Positions 35,137 to 44,925 are shown, counted from the stretch's first letter. The stretch is 57,838 nucleotides of DNA from an uncultured Helicobacter sp. (GCA_949287835.1 CASEHV010000019.1:1-57838); one strand, 5' to 3'. The notes: a model not told the origin generated them from the sequence alone. A program made the numbers and translations.

Positions 35137-36207
35137 TTAATGTATATGATACTTCTGCCTTAGCTGCCCGCATGCGGCGCTAATGTCTATGCCCTTAGAT
35201 TCTCTAATAGTTGCTAGAATCCCCCTTTGGTAGAGATAGTCAGAAAAGTGCTTTAGAGATTCCATACTTGGTCTTTCAAACTCGCTTTCCTCGTGTGGAT
35301 TAAATGGAATGAGATTTACCTTTGCTTTGAATCCATGCAAAAGCCTTACTAAACTTTTCGCATCTTTTATACTATCATTCACATCTTTTATTACTAGATA
35401 TTCAAAGAGGATTCTGCGGCGATTTTTAAGCGGAAAATTCCTTAGAGATTCTAGAATCTTTTCAATATTATATACCCTATTCATAGGGATTAGCCGCGTC
35501 CTTAACTCATCATTTACCGCATGAAGTGAAAGTGCGATTTGCACTCCTAAGTCTAGTTTGCCTAGATTCTCAATCTGGGGTGCTATGCCGCTTGTAGAGA
35601 TAGTCTGCCTACGCGGCGCTATGGACAAGCCCTCAGTGCAGGATAGAATCTTAATTGCCTTTGATACATTGCTAAGATTTAATAGTGGCTCTCCCATGCC
35701 CATAAACACGATATTTATACTCTTATTGCCATCTAGCCCGTTGTCTCTTTTTAAAAACACGACCTGCTCTACTATCTCATTTACAGAAAGATTTCTCACA
35801 AAGCCGCCCTTAGCAGTCGAGCAGAAGACGCAGCCCACTTGACAACCGATTTGACTAGAGAGGCAGAACGTATATTTTTCAGATTTTATCACCCTTTCAT
35901 TTTTCATAATTTTTTCACGCATTTTTATAAAGACAGATTCAAAGCTATGATTATCTTTTGTGCGAAAAAGATATTTACGTGTGCCATCGCTACTCTCCTC
36001 TATCTTGGCAATGCTAATGCTATGTAGAGAATCGTTACACTCAAATCTCTGCGATATTTCATCTCTAAGGGTGCTTGGGAGATTTTTCATATCCCTAGCA
36101 TTGTGGGCATAGTGGCTATATATCCAGTGGAAAATCTGCTTGGCTCTGAACTTTTGGGCTAGGGAATCTTGCAGTTCATCAAGCGTTAGGGAAAAAATGG
36201 ATTCCAA
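35137..36207 (-). CDS. rlmN: Dual-specificity 23S rRNA A2503 / tRNA A37 C2-methyltransferase
   Basis: A 356-residue radical-SAM methyltransferase. The Fe-S cluster cysteines are Cys122, Cys126 and Cys129 in QIGCQVGCVFCSTAKGGF. The methyl-carrying Cys346 is in DISAACGQL near the end. MGMGEPLLN and SLHAVNDELRTRLIPMN are typical. It methylates A2503 in the peptidyl-transferase centre, where the modification influences antibiotic binding, and A37 in some tRNAs. The ATG is preceded by AAGGACATATTTTTGG. Confidence 0.95.
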   Translation of the reverse strand: MESIFSLTLDELQDSLAQKFRAKQIFHWIYSHYAHNARDMKNLPSTLRDEISQRFECNDSLHSISIAKIEESSDGTRKYLFRTKDNHSFESVFIKMREKIMKNERVIKSEKYTFCLSSQIGCQVGCVFCSTAKGGFVRNLSVNEIVEQVVFLKRDNGLDGNKSINIVFMGMGEPLLNLSNVSKAIKILSCTEGLSIAPRRQTISTSGIAPQIENLGKLDLGVQIALSLHAVNDELRTRLIPMNRVYNIEKILESLRNFPLKNRRRILFEYLVIKDVNDSIKDAKSLVRLLHGFKAKVNLIPFNPHEESEFERPSMESLKHFSDYLYQRGILATIRESKGIDISAACGQLRQKYHIH

Positions 36208-36289
36208 AAATATGTCCTTATATTTATTTGGAAATAGTATATCTTAGATTTTGTGGCATTATTAAGAGATATGATTTAGGAGGCATTTT

Positions 36290-36667
36290 ATGAGTAAGAT
36301 TCCAGAGCAGGTTGTAGCTACGCAAGATGCGTTAATGTTACTAAAAGAAATGAAAGAAAAGCATGGAAGTATCATTATGTATCAATCTGGGGGTTGTTGC
36401 GATGGTTCTACGCCATACTGCTATGAGGAGGGCGATTTTAAGATTGGCAGTAATGATAAATTGCTAGGCTATCTTGGCGAGATTCCATTCTACATTCATC
36501 AGGCACAATATGAATTTTATAAAAGTATGCAGTTGATTATTAATGTAAAAGAGGGAAATGGTAGTGAATTTTCACTTGAGTATGGCAGTGGCAGGAGCTT
36601 TTATCTGCAATCGCGTATGTTTAGTGATGAGGAAGTAAAGGTATTGAGGGAGAGTGGGAGGATATAG
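36290..36667 (+). CDS. DUF779 domain protein
   Basis: A 125-residue protein with the DUF779 hallmark SGGCCDGSTPYC (about residues 35-46) and a C-terminal ending in GRSFYLQSRMFSDEE. The adjacent cysteines suggest a metal or redox site. Members are often encoded next to aldehyde dehydrogenases, but here the gene stands between rlmN and rarA, with which it converges tail to tail with no gap (stop at 36667, rarA ends at 36668). The ATG has AGGAGGCATTTT upstream. Function is unknown. Confidence 0.8.
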   Translation: MSKIPEQVVATQDALMLLKEMKEKHGSIIMYQSGGCCDGSTPYCYEEGDFKIGSNDKLLGYLGEIPFYIHQAQYEFYKSMQLIINVKEGNGSEFSLEYGSGRSFYLQSRMFSDEEVKVLRESGRI

Positions 36668-37846
36668 CTATTCTCTCCGAATCTTTCTTAGCCATTCTTG
36701 CATGGTTTTCTCAAAGCCGATTGGTTTTAGATTCACATATTTTCTACCCTCATGGTAGCTTTGGGTAACATAGCCGCCAAAGTCATGTGGGTATTTGTAA
36801 TTCTCTGCACTTGTTTTTATGTGTGGTGGCACAGAATCTATACTTACTTTTGTATCGCTTAGCGCTTCATTTATGGCGGTGTAGGCTGAGTTACTCTTAG
36901 GAGAGCATGCAAGGTAAATTACGCATTGTGAGAGTATGATTCTAGCCTCTGGATAGCCGATTTTTTCTACACTTAGCATTGTGCTAACGCTTATATTTAG
37001 GGCATTTGGATTTGCATTTCCTATATCCTCACTTGCCAAAATCACTAGCCTCCGCGCTATAAACTCGGGACGCTCCCCCATGCTAATAAGACATGCTAGA
37101 TAATATATACTCGCATCGCAGTCGCTACCGCGTATGGACTTTATGAGAGCAGAGATATAGTCGTAGTGATTATCCTTATTTTTCACACCCCTAGCATTTA
37201 TGATAAGTCTAAAACTATCCTTATTTACCTCATGTCTCTCATCTAAATCTAGTGCTATATCAAGCAGATTTAGCATACTGCGACAGTCTCCATGACAATG
37301 AGAAAGTATCCATTCCTTTGCTACGCTAAAATCATGCTTTGGAGGATATTTAGCAATCACCCTGTCATACAAAATCTCTAAATCCTCACGCAAAAGAGAC
37401 TTAAACTCAAAGCAAAAAGCACGACTTCTAAGGGCGGTATTGATACTATAATGCGGGTCCTGGGTGGTCGCACCGATGAGCGTGGCACTGCCATCTTCTG
37501 TAATTGGCAGTAAAAAATCCTGCTGCAATGTACTAAGTCTGTGTATCTCATCGATGAATAAAATAGGCTTGTATATGGAATCCTTATATTTATCTAAATC
37601 TTTTTTTAGATTCTCAAGCTTGAAATTTGCCGCATTAAAATGCAAAAAAATACCTGAGTGAATCTCTGCAATGATATGTGCTAATGTGGTCTTCCCGCTA
37701 CCAGATGGACCAAAGAATATCATATTTGGTAGAAAATTTTTGCCATTTAAAATCACCCTAAGTATGGAATCCTCCCCCAATAAATGCCTCTGCCCTATGA
37801 AATTATCAAGATTGGTTGGTCTGAAGTGATAGGCGAGATTCCGCAT
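36668..37846 (-). CDS. rarA: Replication-associated recombination protein A (AAA+ ATPase)
   Basis: A 392-residue clamp-loader-like ATPase (MgsA/RarA/WRNIP1) that acts at stalled replication forks. Walker A is FGPSGSGKTTL (45-55) and Walker B is FIDEIHRLSTLQQDFLLP. GATTQDPHYSINTALRSRA is the sensor-1 and arginine-finger region, and SIRGSDCDASIYYLA and FGGYVTQSYHEGRKYV are C-terminal signatures. It lies 2 bases from the end of trpCF in the same direction, so the two are co-transcribed. Confidence 0.93.
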   Translation of the reverse strand: MRNLAYHFRPTNLDNFIGQRHLLGEDSILRVILNGKNFLPNMIFFGPSGSGKTTLAHIIAEIHSGIFLHFNAANFKLENLKKDLDKYKDSIYKPILFIDEIHRLSTLQQDFLLPITEDGSATLIGATTQDPHYSINTALRSRAFCFEFKSLLREDLEILYDRVIAKYPPKHDFSVAKEWILSHCHGDCRSMLNLLDIALDLDERHEVNKDSFRLIINARGVKNKDNHYDYISALIKSIRGSDCDASIYYLACLISMGERPEFIARRLVILASEDIGNANPNALNISVSTMLSVEKIGYPEARIILSQCVIYLACSPKSNSAYTAINEALSDTKVSIDSVPPHIKTSAENYKYPHDFGGYVTQSYHEGRKYVNLKPIGFEKTMQEWLRKIRRE

Positions 37847-37848
37847 TT

Positions 37849-39348
37849 CTAGCCTTTAAATACCCTAAAAAATTCATTTAGCTTTTCAATGCTTTTTACA
37901 CCTTTTGTGCTTTCTAATCCAGAGTTTATGTCAATTAGCATTGGATTTAGCGATAAGATTGCATCGATATTATCTAGGCAAATACCCCCTGCAAGCCATA
38001 AATTCCTCTTCAATATTTCATGCTCCTCCTGCATATCACGCACAAGATTTATATCAAAACTTTCTGAATTTCCACCACTTTTATCATAGAGATAGAAAAA
38101 TTGATTATAACCACTAGCATTTAACTCCTTTAGTGATGGATAAAAGGGGAATAATAAATCATTCATGCAAATCTCTAAATCACCATAAATAAGATTGGAA
38201 TCTTTGCTAAAAAAATCTAGCGGGAAATCATGCAACTGAAGTGCATCAAAGATTCCATCTCTAAGCATTGCTAACCCATCATCAAAGCAATGTTTGGTTA
38301 CTACGCCAACTCTAAGAGGTGCATTATCAAGACTTTCAATCTCATGTGCAGCACTCTTGCAAAAATCAGAGGAAACGTATCTACTGCTACTTTTTTCTAT
38401 TATAAAACCTAGCAAATCCGCATATTTCAATGCCTCCCTCATGAAATCATGATTATTTATTCCGCATATTTTCACAAGTGGTTTATTTTTATACTTTTTA
38501 TATTTTCTGCAAAGTCTGTAAAAAAATTGATTTGATTTTATGCCTACTTGAAAAGATTCTCTAATCTCTTTTAGTTTGTTTGCATTGCCAGATTCCATAT
38601 TTCTTACAAGTGTGCTACCACATAAGATTCCAGAAAAGCCACCATTCCCAACGACAAAGGCTTCATATTGAGAATCTAGCCCAGATTCAAAAATCACAGG
38701 AATGTGATTGGGAATCTCTGCTCTCATTTTTAACGCATTTGCTTTATTGATAGTAAAGGTTTTTAGATTTCGTGAATTAATGCCTAATACAGACCTGCTA
38801 AAATCAAGATGAGATACCAAAGAGTATTCATACATATCATGTATTTCAATCAATGGTGTGAGATTGTATGACAAAATCTCCTCATAGATTTGCATAAAAG
38901 ATTCCATATTATCCTTAAAAACTGAGACGATTAATAGAATCATATCCGCACCAATGCGATGGCTAATCTCTACCTCATCTTTTGTTAATATAAAATCCTT
39001 TCGCAACACGCAGATATTAGGAAAGGCAGATTTCACATGATATAAATCCATGATAGAGCCTTTGAAATAATCCTCCTCGCACAATACAGATATGGCATTT
39101 GCACCCTGTTGTATGTATTTACGCGCTAACTCTAGGGGATTCTCTATCTTTCCTATGTTACCCTGCGTGGGACTAGACCTTTTTATCTCAGCTATAATCA
39201 TGGGATTATCTGTTGATATATTTGGTTTTACTATATCGCTAGTCCTTTTATCTGGCAAATCATAGCCTAGCGAGACTCCTAGTTTGTTTAGTCTATCAAG
39301 CTTCTTTTTACATATATTATTTAGTATTTCAATGTCGCCAAATTTCAT
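37849..39348 (-). CDS. trpCF: Fused indole-3-glycerol-phosphate synthase / phosphoribosylanthranilate isomerase
   Basis: About 499 residues with two TIM-barrel domains. The N-terminal TrpC part (about 1-255) has AEIKRSSPTQG, VLRKDFI, GINSRNLKTF and FESGL. The C-terminal TrpF part (about 270-499) has VKICGINNHD, LQLHDFPLDFF, WLAGGICLDNID and DINSGLESTKGVK. It catalyses two successive steps of tryptophan synthesis. The ATG at 39348 directly follows GAGGATAAAA; an earlier in-frame ATG (39372) adds eight unconserved residues. No other trp gene is in the window. The gene is divergent from rpsU. Confidence 0.92.
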   Translation of the reverse strand: MKFGDIEILNNICKKKLDRLNKLGVSLGYDLPDKRTSDIVKPNISTDNPMIIAEIKRSSPTQGNIGKIENPLELARKYIQQGANAISVLCEEDYFKGSIMDLYHVKSAFPNICVLRKDFILTKDEVEISHRIGADMILLIVSVFKDNMESFMQIYEEILSYNLTPLIEIHDMYEYSLVSHLDFSRSVLGINSRNLKTFTINKANALKMRAEIPNHIPVIFESGLDSQYEAFVVGNGGFSGILCGSTLVRNMESGNANKLKEIRESFQVGIKSNQFFYRLCRKYKKYKNKPLVKICGINNHDFMREALKYADLLGFIIEKSSSRYVSSDFCKSAAHEIESLDNAPLRVGVVTKHCFDDGLAMLRDGIFDALQLHDFPLDFFSKDSNLIYGDLEICMNDLLFPFYPSLKELNASGYNQFFYLYDKSGGNSESFDINLVRDMQEEHEILKRNLWLAGGICLDNIDAILSLNPMLIDINSGLESTKGVKSIEKLNEFFRVFKG

Positions 39349-39407
39349 TTTTATCCTCTTGCATAAAACCATTTTTTTATGTAGAATTTTGGCATATTTT
39401 TGTCATG

Positions 39408-39419
39408 AAAGGTGGTGAT
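39408..39419 (+). promoter_or_regulatory. Extended ribosome-binding site of rpsU
   Basis: AAAGGTGGTGAT differs at one position from the full complement of the 16S rRNA 3' tail (AAAGGAGGTGAT) and ends five bases before the ATG at 39425. It is the longest such match noticed in the window, fitting a highly expressed ribosomal protein. Confidence 0.7.
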
Positions 39420-39424
39420 GCTAG

Positions 39425-39637
39425 ATGCCGGGTGTTAAACTTAGAGATGGCGAAACTTTCGATGAGGCATATCGCAGATTCAAAAAACAAGCTGATAGAA
39501 ATCTCATCGTAACTGAAAGTCGCTCAAGAAGATTCTTTGAATCTAAAACCGAAAAACGCAAAAAACGCAAGATTAACGCTAAGAAAAAAATGCTTAAGCG
39601 ATTATATATGCTAAGGCGATATGAGTCAAGATTGTAG
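39425..39637 (+). CDS. rpsU: 30S ribosomal protein S21
   Basis: A 70-residue, very basic protein ([19 protein letters not shown], then [14 protein letters not shown]) that matches S21 along its length. S21 helps initiation by contacting the 16S 3' end near the Shine-Dalgarno pairing site. The gene is alone on its strand, facing gpmI, with a promoter region shared head to head with trpCF. Confidence 0.96.
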   Translation: MPGVKLRDGETFDEAYRRFKKQADRNLIVTESRSRRFFESKTEKRKKRKINAKKKMLKRLYMLRRYESRL

Positions 39638-39719
39638 ATTTTATCGCTAAACTCTACTAGAGAATCTTTCTTAGAATATCAGGTGTCTCATATATCTTAA
39701 TAGAGTGTGCAGATTCCCT

Positions 39720-39749
39720 GTCATTCTGAGTATAGCGAAGAATATTTGC
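39720..39749 (-). repeat. Module A repeat, intergenic
   Basis: GTCATTCTGAGTATAGCGAA followed by GAATATTTGC is a minus-strand module A. It lies between rpsU and the end of gpmI, in the same orientation as the copies inside gpmI. Confidence 0.75.
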
Positions 39750-39772
39750 TGTATTTTTAGTATCTAGTTCTA

Positions 39773-41620
39773 TTAAAACAACGCCCCATCCATCTCCTCT
39801 GGAATGGGCAGTCCCATGATTTTTAGGATACTTGGGGCAATATTATTTAATGCGCCATTATTAATAGAATCCACTCCTTTAGAATCTACAAAGCAAAAGA
39901 CATCGCCCACAGTGTGGTTTGTGAGTGGCTTTAGATTCTCATCTTTCATCTCCTCGCAGTTGCCATGGTCGCTTGTCATCACGATGCTATATCCTCTATC
40001 CTTTGCGAGATTCCATATCTTTGCTATTTCGCTATCAAGTGCCTCCACTGCCTTGATGCTTGCCTCAAAATTGCCTGTATGCCCCACCATGTCTCCATTT
40101 GCAAAATTCACTACAATAAAATCAAAATCCCTTCTAATAAAATCACATACCCCATCTGCTACCTCCCTAGCGCTCATCTCGGGCTTTAAATCATAGGTCT
40201 TCACCTTTGGCGATTCTATAAGCAATCTCTCCTCGCCACTAAACTCCTCCTCCCTGCCGCCATTAAAAAAGAAAGTAACATGTGCATACTTCTCTGTCTC
40301 TGCGATGTGTGCCTGCTTTAGCCCATGCCTTGATATGACCTCTGCTAGAGTGTTTCTCACATTATCCTTTGGGAAAAATACTAGAAATGGGAATCTCTCA
40401 TCATATTCGCACATGCAGCCCACAAGCAAATTCGGGAAAAATCTCCGCTCAAATCCCGCAAAATCTCTAAGCCCCACACTAGAGACAATCTCTCTTGCCC
40501 TATCACTGCGATAATTCACAAAGATAAAGCCCTGCGTTTGAGAATCTAGATTCTCTGCATTGATATGATTTAGCCCTAGCGGAGTAACCCTAGCAGAAAA
40601 GCCCTCATAGCCCTCAAAGCTAGCTGGCTCTATAAACTCATCATAGATTCCCTTCTCATAGGAGTTTTTGATATATTCATGAATGCTTATTGTCTGCGGA
40701 TTTTCCCCATAGCACATAACATTAAATGCACGCTCTATTCTATCCCAGCGATTATCCCTATCCATAGCATAGAATCTACCGCTAATAGTCGCTATCTTTA
40801 CATTCTCATCTAATAGTGGTAGCAGAGGCTCTATATGCTCTAGGAAGCTTTGCGGCTTTACATCTCTACCATCTGAGATGAGGTGTAGCCAGACTTTTTT
40901 GTTGTGTGCTTTTGCAATTTTGATAAGTGCTATTAGATGATTGATATGAGAATGCACGCCGCCACTACTTGCTAATATGGCAAGATGTAGGGTAGATAGC
41001 GGGAGGTTTTGATTATTTATATCATTTTGACTCTTATCATGTATTTTTGTGTCATGCTTATTTTCTACATCATTTCCCATCTCATTTTGACTTGTTTTGT
41101 CATTATAAGCCTTTCTTTCGATGTCATTTCTTATGCTGTCATTCTGAATATTTTTATTCAAGTTGTTGTTAATGTCTTTCTCTGCGTCATTGCGAGTTTT
41201 CTCATTCTGAGGACGTAAGGCTAAAGAATCTTCGTCATTCTGAGCCAAAGGCGAAGAATCTTTAATTTTAAAATCTAGATTCCTAGTCGTAGCCAAAGAA
41301 TCTCTTTCTCCAACCCCTAAAATTTGCAATAACGCAGGATTGCTATCCAAGCTTTTATCCTCTATGGCATTATTAATCTTTACTAAATCCTGAAATAGCA
41401 CACGTCCGCTACCAAGACTCATGTGCCCCACTTCTGAATTACCCATTTGATTATCTGGCAGTCCTACGCTAATGCCAAATGTGCGGACAAGCGAGTTTGG
41501 CACGTGCTTGAAAAGATAGTCATAATGCGGCTTTTTGGCATGATGAAAGGCGTTATAATCTAGCTTTTCACTATGTCCTATGCCATCTGTGATAATCAAT
41601 ACTACTTTCTTACTCATCAT
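39773..41620 (-). CDS. gpmI: Cofactor-independent phosphoglycerate mutase with a repeat-derived insertion
   Basis: It interconverts 3- and 2-phosphoglycerate using two Mn2+ ions. Core motifs: IITDGIGHSE (Asp12), MGNSEVGHMSLG with nucleophile Ser62, SSGGVHSHINHL, LISDGRDVKP, FVNYRSDRAREI, NFANGDMVGHTG, MTSDHGNCEEM and NHTVGDVF. At 615 residues it is about 120 longer than the roughly 490 of H. pylori GpmI. Residues about 103-206 (41003-41314) are a foreign Asn/Asp/Lys/Gln-rich segment built from module A repeats, lying between SNPALLQIL and LPLSTLHLAIL, where normal enzymes have only a short loop before a beta strand. All catalytic residues are outside it. The enzyme is probably functional, with a disordered surface loop. 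Confidence 0.93.
   Translation of the reverse strand: MMSKKVVLIITDGIGHSEKLDYNAFHHAKKPHYDYLFKHVPNSLVRTFGISVGLPDNQMGNSEVGHMSLGSGRVLFQDLVKINNAIEDKSLDSNPALLQILGVGERDSLATTRNLDFKIKDSSPLAQNDEDSLALRPQNEKTRNDAEKDINNNLNKNIQNDSIRNDIERKAYNDKTSQNEMGNDVENKHDTKIHDKSQNDINNQNLPLSTLHLAILASSGGVHSHINHLIALIKIAKAHNKKVWLHLISDGRDVKPQSFLEHIEPLLPLLDENVKIATISGRFYAMDRDNRWDRIERAFNVMCYGENPQTISIHEYIKNSYEKGIYDEFIEPASFEGYEGFSARVTPLGLNHINAENLDSQTQGFIFVNYRSDRAREIVSSVGLRDFAGFERRFFPNLLVGCMCEYDERFPFLVFFPKDNVRNTLAEVISRHGLKQAHIAETEKYAHVTFFFNGGREEEFSGEERLLIESPKVKTYDLKPEMSAREVADGVCDFIRRDFDFIVVNFANGDMVGHTGNFEASIKAVEALDSEIAKIWNLAKDRGYSIVMTSDHGNCEEMKDENLKPLTNHTVGDVFCFVDSKGVDSINNGALNNIAPSILKIMGLPIPEEMDGALF
41003..41314 (-). repeat. In-frame insertion made of module A copies inside gpmI
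   Basis: At least three recognisable module A copies lie on the coding strand: 41233-41263 (encodes KDSSPLAQNDE), 41201-41232 (DSLALRPQNE) and a decayed one just upstream (RDSLATTRN, near 41285-41309). A further half-copy is at 41138-41161. The rest is QND/RND/NDI-rich and looks like eroded repeats. All copies are in the same orientation and frame. Confidence 0.85.
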
Positions 41621-41760
41621 TTCACCTTAAGAGTGGATTAGTTAAGCATTATAGTAATGTTTTAGTGAATTTGCCTTGTGAATCCATGAAATGATTTTTA
41701 TTTTTTGGTTAAAATTTCATTGCGTATGCAACTAATTTTTATAGTAATTAGGAGATTTTT

Positions 41761-43077
41761 ATGTTTAGAATCATATACATTCTAGCATTTTGTTTTGTCA
41801 ATTTATATGCCGTAGATGATTTAAAAAGCATAGGCATAGAGCTAAATATAAGCGATGTCTTGCAAAGCTATGATAATGATGGTGTTACATTAAAAGAGTT
41901 GCTAGAAAGGGCAAATAATAACTATTCCTTGCAATCCCAAGACCTCCTAGTCCAACAGGCTCGAAAAGAAAAGTTAATATCAAAGCTAACATTCATTCCA
42001 ACGCTGGAGGCTTCATATAATTACAATAACATTCAAACAAGTGTAAATGTAGGCTATCAAACACAGAATGCACAACTAGCACTTAACTTTAGACTCGATG
42101 CAAAAGATTTTTATAATATCAAACAAAAAGGGGTGGATTACAGCAGGATTTTATTTGATAAAGAATACGCAAAACAGAATATCTATCTAGCCGTCATACA
42201 GCAATACTATACATATTTTAATAATCAATCAAATCTCCTAACACTAAAGCAGAAGTTAGAACAGTTTCAATCCGATGTAGATAGAACGCAAAAATTATAT
42301 GACCAAGGATTAAGAACAATAGCGGATTTAGAATCTCTAAAAGCACAAGCCGCACTAACAGAATATCAAATAGATAACACAAGACTAGCTCTAGAGCAGT
42401 CAAAACTCATGTTAGAGTATCTTACAAATTCAGATATAGATTCAATAAAGCGTGTGCAAATAGATGACCCGCGATACATGCTAAATGATAGATATGACAT
42501 AAAATCATTGCAAAAGCAAATAGAATCTATTAATTATCAAAATAAACAACTGCATTTTTTCCCGATTCTAAATATAAGGGACACATATACTTATAATATA
42601 GAAGTTCCATCTTTCGTCTCGCAGTTAGTAGGAGCAGGTGGAAGCCCATTTTTTGCCGCAAACTATGCTACACATCAAAATAATTTTGGAATCTCAGTAA
42701 GCTATCAACTGCTAGATAAAATTACTCTAAGCTTTCAAAAACAGAGCATAACCCTATCAAAGCTATCAAATGAAAAACTCCTAGCTTACAAGAAAAGTGA
42801 GCAAAAAAAAGATGAGGAGCTATATCGTAAAGCCCTCCAGTTAGCACTAAATCAAATACAAAGTGCTAAAACCAGTCTCATATCTGCCAATCTATCCTTT
42901 GATAATATAAAAAAGAGATATGACGCAAATATCTCTACTTTCACAGAATATCTCCAAGCCCTAAGCACAAAATATGACGCAGAATACACATTGATACAGG
43001 CTTTAAACAACTATGAACTGCAAAAGGCTAACTACATTTTTTATAGCGGACAGGAATTAAAAGACTACATTAAATAA
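41761..43077 (+). CDS. TolC-family outer-membrane efflux protein
   Basis: A 438-residue protein with a signal peptide (MFRIIYILAFCFVNLYA). The mature part is mostly long amphipathic helices with TolC-like repeats: LKELLERANNNYSLQSQDL, the mirrored LEQFQSDVDRTQKLYDQGLR and TIADLESLKAQAALTEYQID, and the late ISANLSFDNIKKRYDANIST. It should form a trimeric channel across outer membrane and periplasm. No membrane-fusion or inner-membrane pump gene is adjacent, so the partner system must lie elsewhere. The start has AGGAGATTTTT upstream. It is slightly short for the family and free of the repeat insertions seen in its neighbours. Confidence 0.88.
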   Translation: MFRIIYILAFCFVNLYAVDDLKSIGIELNISDVLQSYDNDGVTLKELLERANNNYSLQSQDLLVQQARKEKLISKLTFIPTLEASYNYNNIQTSVNVGYQTQNAQLALNFRLDAKDFYNIKQKGVDYSRILFDKEYAKQNIYLAVIQQYYTYFNNQSNLLTLKQKLEQFQSDVDRTQKLYDQGLRTIADLESLKAQAALTEYQIDNTRLALEQSKLMLEYLTNSDIDSIKRVQIDDPRYMLNDRYDIKSLQKQIESINYQNKQLHFFPILNIRDTYTYNIEVPSFVSQLVGAGGSPFFAANYATHQNNFGISVSYQLLDKITLSFQKQSITLSKLSNEKLLAYKKSEQKKDEELYRKALQLALNQIQSAKTSLISANLSFDNIKKRYDANISTFTEYLQALSTKYDAEYTLIQALNNYELQKANYIFYSGQELKDYIK

Positions 43078-43131
43078 GCAAAAATACTTTTAGTTATAAT
43101 TCACACGAATAATAGATTCTAGGTGTAATGA

Positions 43132-44925
43132 ATGAATACAATATTGCAAACGCGAAGCAATGCTAATACAAATAAGAATTTTTTGGAATCCATGCTATCC
43201 CCGAGTGCAGATTTTGGCGGACTTTATACATTTGGTGCTATAAGGCAGATTGAAGGTTTTCAAAAAGAAAAAAATATCACTTCCTCACCTTGCGAGAGGA
43301 GGTCGGAGGGAGAGGCATCAAACCTTGATTCTCAAAAAGAAATAAAATTAAACACACAAAAAGATTCTTCGGGCATTCACCATCACAACGACGTAATATC
43401 AACGTCTCAAAATGATGAATTTTTAGATTCTTATAATGACGATTTGCGTCATGTTGAGCGAAGCGAAACATCTGTAAAATTTAACAAGGATTCTTCGGCG
43501 TTAAATCAGAATAATAACAACAAAGACACGACATTCAAAACCACCGTCATGTTGAGCAATGGCGAAACATCTTTAGAGTCAAAAGAAAATAAAAAACAGA
43601 ATCTAGATTCCATATTAAAGCTAGATTACAAAAATATGTGCAAGGCGATATTTAAGCATTTATCAATAGAGCTAGATGAGAGTATGCTAGATTATGCACT
43701 TAGTAGCTATGATAATTTCAGGTCTAAAGATATTATTCCTTTAGCAAAAATTACTCAGAATCTATACTGCCTAGAGTTATATCATGGTCCCACTTTTGCC
43801 TTTAAGGATATGGCATTGCAGCCTTTTTCGCGACTACTTGATAAAATAGCACAAAGTCGAGGTGAGAAATATCTAATACTTAGTGCTACAAGCGGCGATA
43901 CAGGTCCTGCTACTCTATCTGCCTTTGCTAATTTAAATCATATAAAGGCAATCTGTATTTACCCCCACGGCGGCACTAGCGATGTGCAAAGACTGCAAAT
44001 GACAACGCAAGATAGCAAGAATCTAAAAGTCTTTGGCATAAGAGGCGATTTTGATTTAGCGCAAAGCACGTTAAAATCACTGCTAAAAGATAAAGATTTT
44101 ATAGAGAGCGTAGATAAAAGTGGTTATAAATTATCTGCGGCAAACTCTGTAAATATTGCTAGGATAGCATTTCAGATTCCATATTATTTTGCCATAGCAA
44201 AGTCATTGCAAAATGAGGGTATAGATGAATTTGATGTAGTTATCCCTAGCGGGAATTTTGGCAATGCTTTGGGTGGATTCTTTGCCAAAAAGCTGGGGTT
44301 AAGCATTAATAAAATCTGCATAGCCTCAAACCCAAACGACATATTAACAGAGTTTTTTACCACAGGCATATATGATATTAGACATAAAAAGCTTCATTTA
44401 TCATATTCACCCGCTATGGACATACTAAAAAGCTCAAATATAGAGAGGCTACTCTTTGAGTATTTCGGGGCCGATAGGACGAGATTTTTTATGGAATCTT
44501 TAGATAAAAATATGTATTTTAGCCTAGAGAAAGATGAGTTAAAAATCCTGCAGGATACATTTGAGGCTAGTAGTTTCTCAGATTCACAATGTCTAAGTGG
44601 CATTAGGGAATCATACCTTAATCACAGCTATCTCATAGAGCCACATACAAGCAATGCCTACCTTTTTGCAAAGCAACGCAAGGGAAAAGTGCAGGTCATA
44701 CTATCCACCGCGCATTTTAGCAAGTTTGCAAAACCGACATTTAAGGCATTAAGCAATGAAGATATATATGGCAGTGATTTAGAAATATTAAAAAAGATTT
44801 CAGAGATGACAAAGGCAGATGTTGATGATGAAATCATGAATTTATTTAAAAAGACAGAAATCCACTCTCAGATATATGACGCAAAGGACATAGGCAGAGA
44901 AATTATCTCATGGATAAAACAATAA
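43132..44925 (+). CDS. thrC: Threonine synthase with a repeat-derived insertion
   Basis: A PLP enzyme that makes threonine from O-phosphohomoserine. Core motifs: YHGPTFAFKDMALQ with the Schiff-base Lys225, SATSGDTGPATLSAF, IPSGNFGNALGGFFAKKLG and ILSTAHFSKFAKP. At 597 residues it is about 110 longer than the usual epsilon-type ThrC (about 485). Residues about 43-158 (43258-43605) form a foreign low-complexity segment between GGLYTFGAIRQI and LDYKNMCKAIFKHLSIE, two blocks that are nearly adjacent in normal enzymes. Catalytic residues are untouched. The start at 43132 is preceded by GGTGTAATGA, a weak ribosome site. mfd follows after 20 bases. Confidence 0.92.
   Translation: MNTILQTRSNANTNKNFLESMLSPSADFGGLYTFGAIRQIEGFQKEKNITSSPCERRSEGEASNLDSQKEIKLNTQKDSSGIHHHNDVISTSQNDEFLDSYNDDLRHVERSETSVKFNKDSSALNQNNNNKDTTFKTTVMLSNGETSLESKENKKQNLDSILKLDYKNMCKAIFKHLSIELDESMLDYALSSYDNFRSKDIIPLAKITQNLYCLELYHGPTFAFKDMALQPFSRLLDKIAQSRGEKYLILSATSGDTGPATLSAFANLNHIKAICIYPHGGTSDVQRLQMTTQDSKNLKVFGIRGDFDLAQSTLKSLLKDKDFIESVDKSGYKLSAANSVNIARIAFQIPYYFAIAKSLQNEGIDEFDVVIPSGNFGNALGGFFAKKLGLSINKICIASNPNDILTEFFTTGIYDIRHKKLHLSYSPAMDILKSSNIERLLFEYFGADRTRFFMESLDKNMYFSLEKDELKILQDTFEASSFSDSQCLSGIRESYLNHSYLIEPHTSNAYLFAKQRKGKVQVILSTAHFSKFAKPTFKALSNEDIYGSDLEILKKISEMTKADVDDEIMNLFKKTEIHSQIYDAKDIGREIISWIKQ
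43258..43605 (+). repeat. In-frame composite of modules A, B and C inside thrC
   Basis: Module C, GC-rich, is at 43283-43316 (CCTCACCTTGCGAGAGGAGG…). Module A is at 43361-43393 (KDSSGIHHHNDV) and 43486-43514 (KDSSALNQNN). Module B is at 43446-43473 (RHVERSETS) and 43545-43572 (VMLSNGETS). The A then B order appears twice. All copies run with the gene and the frame stays open. Confidence 0.88.
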
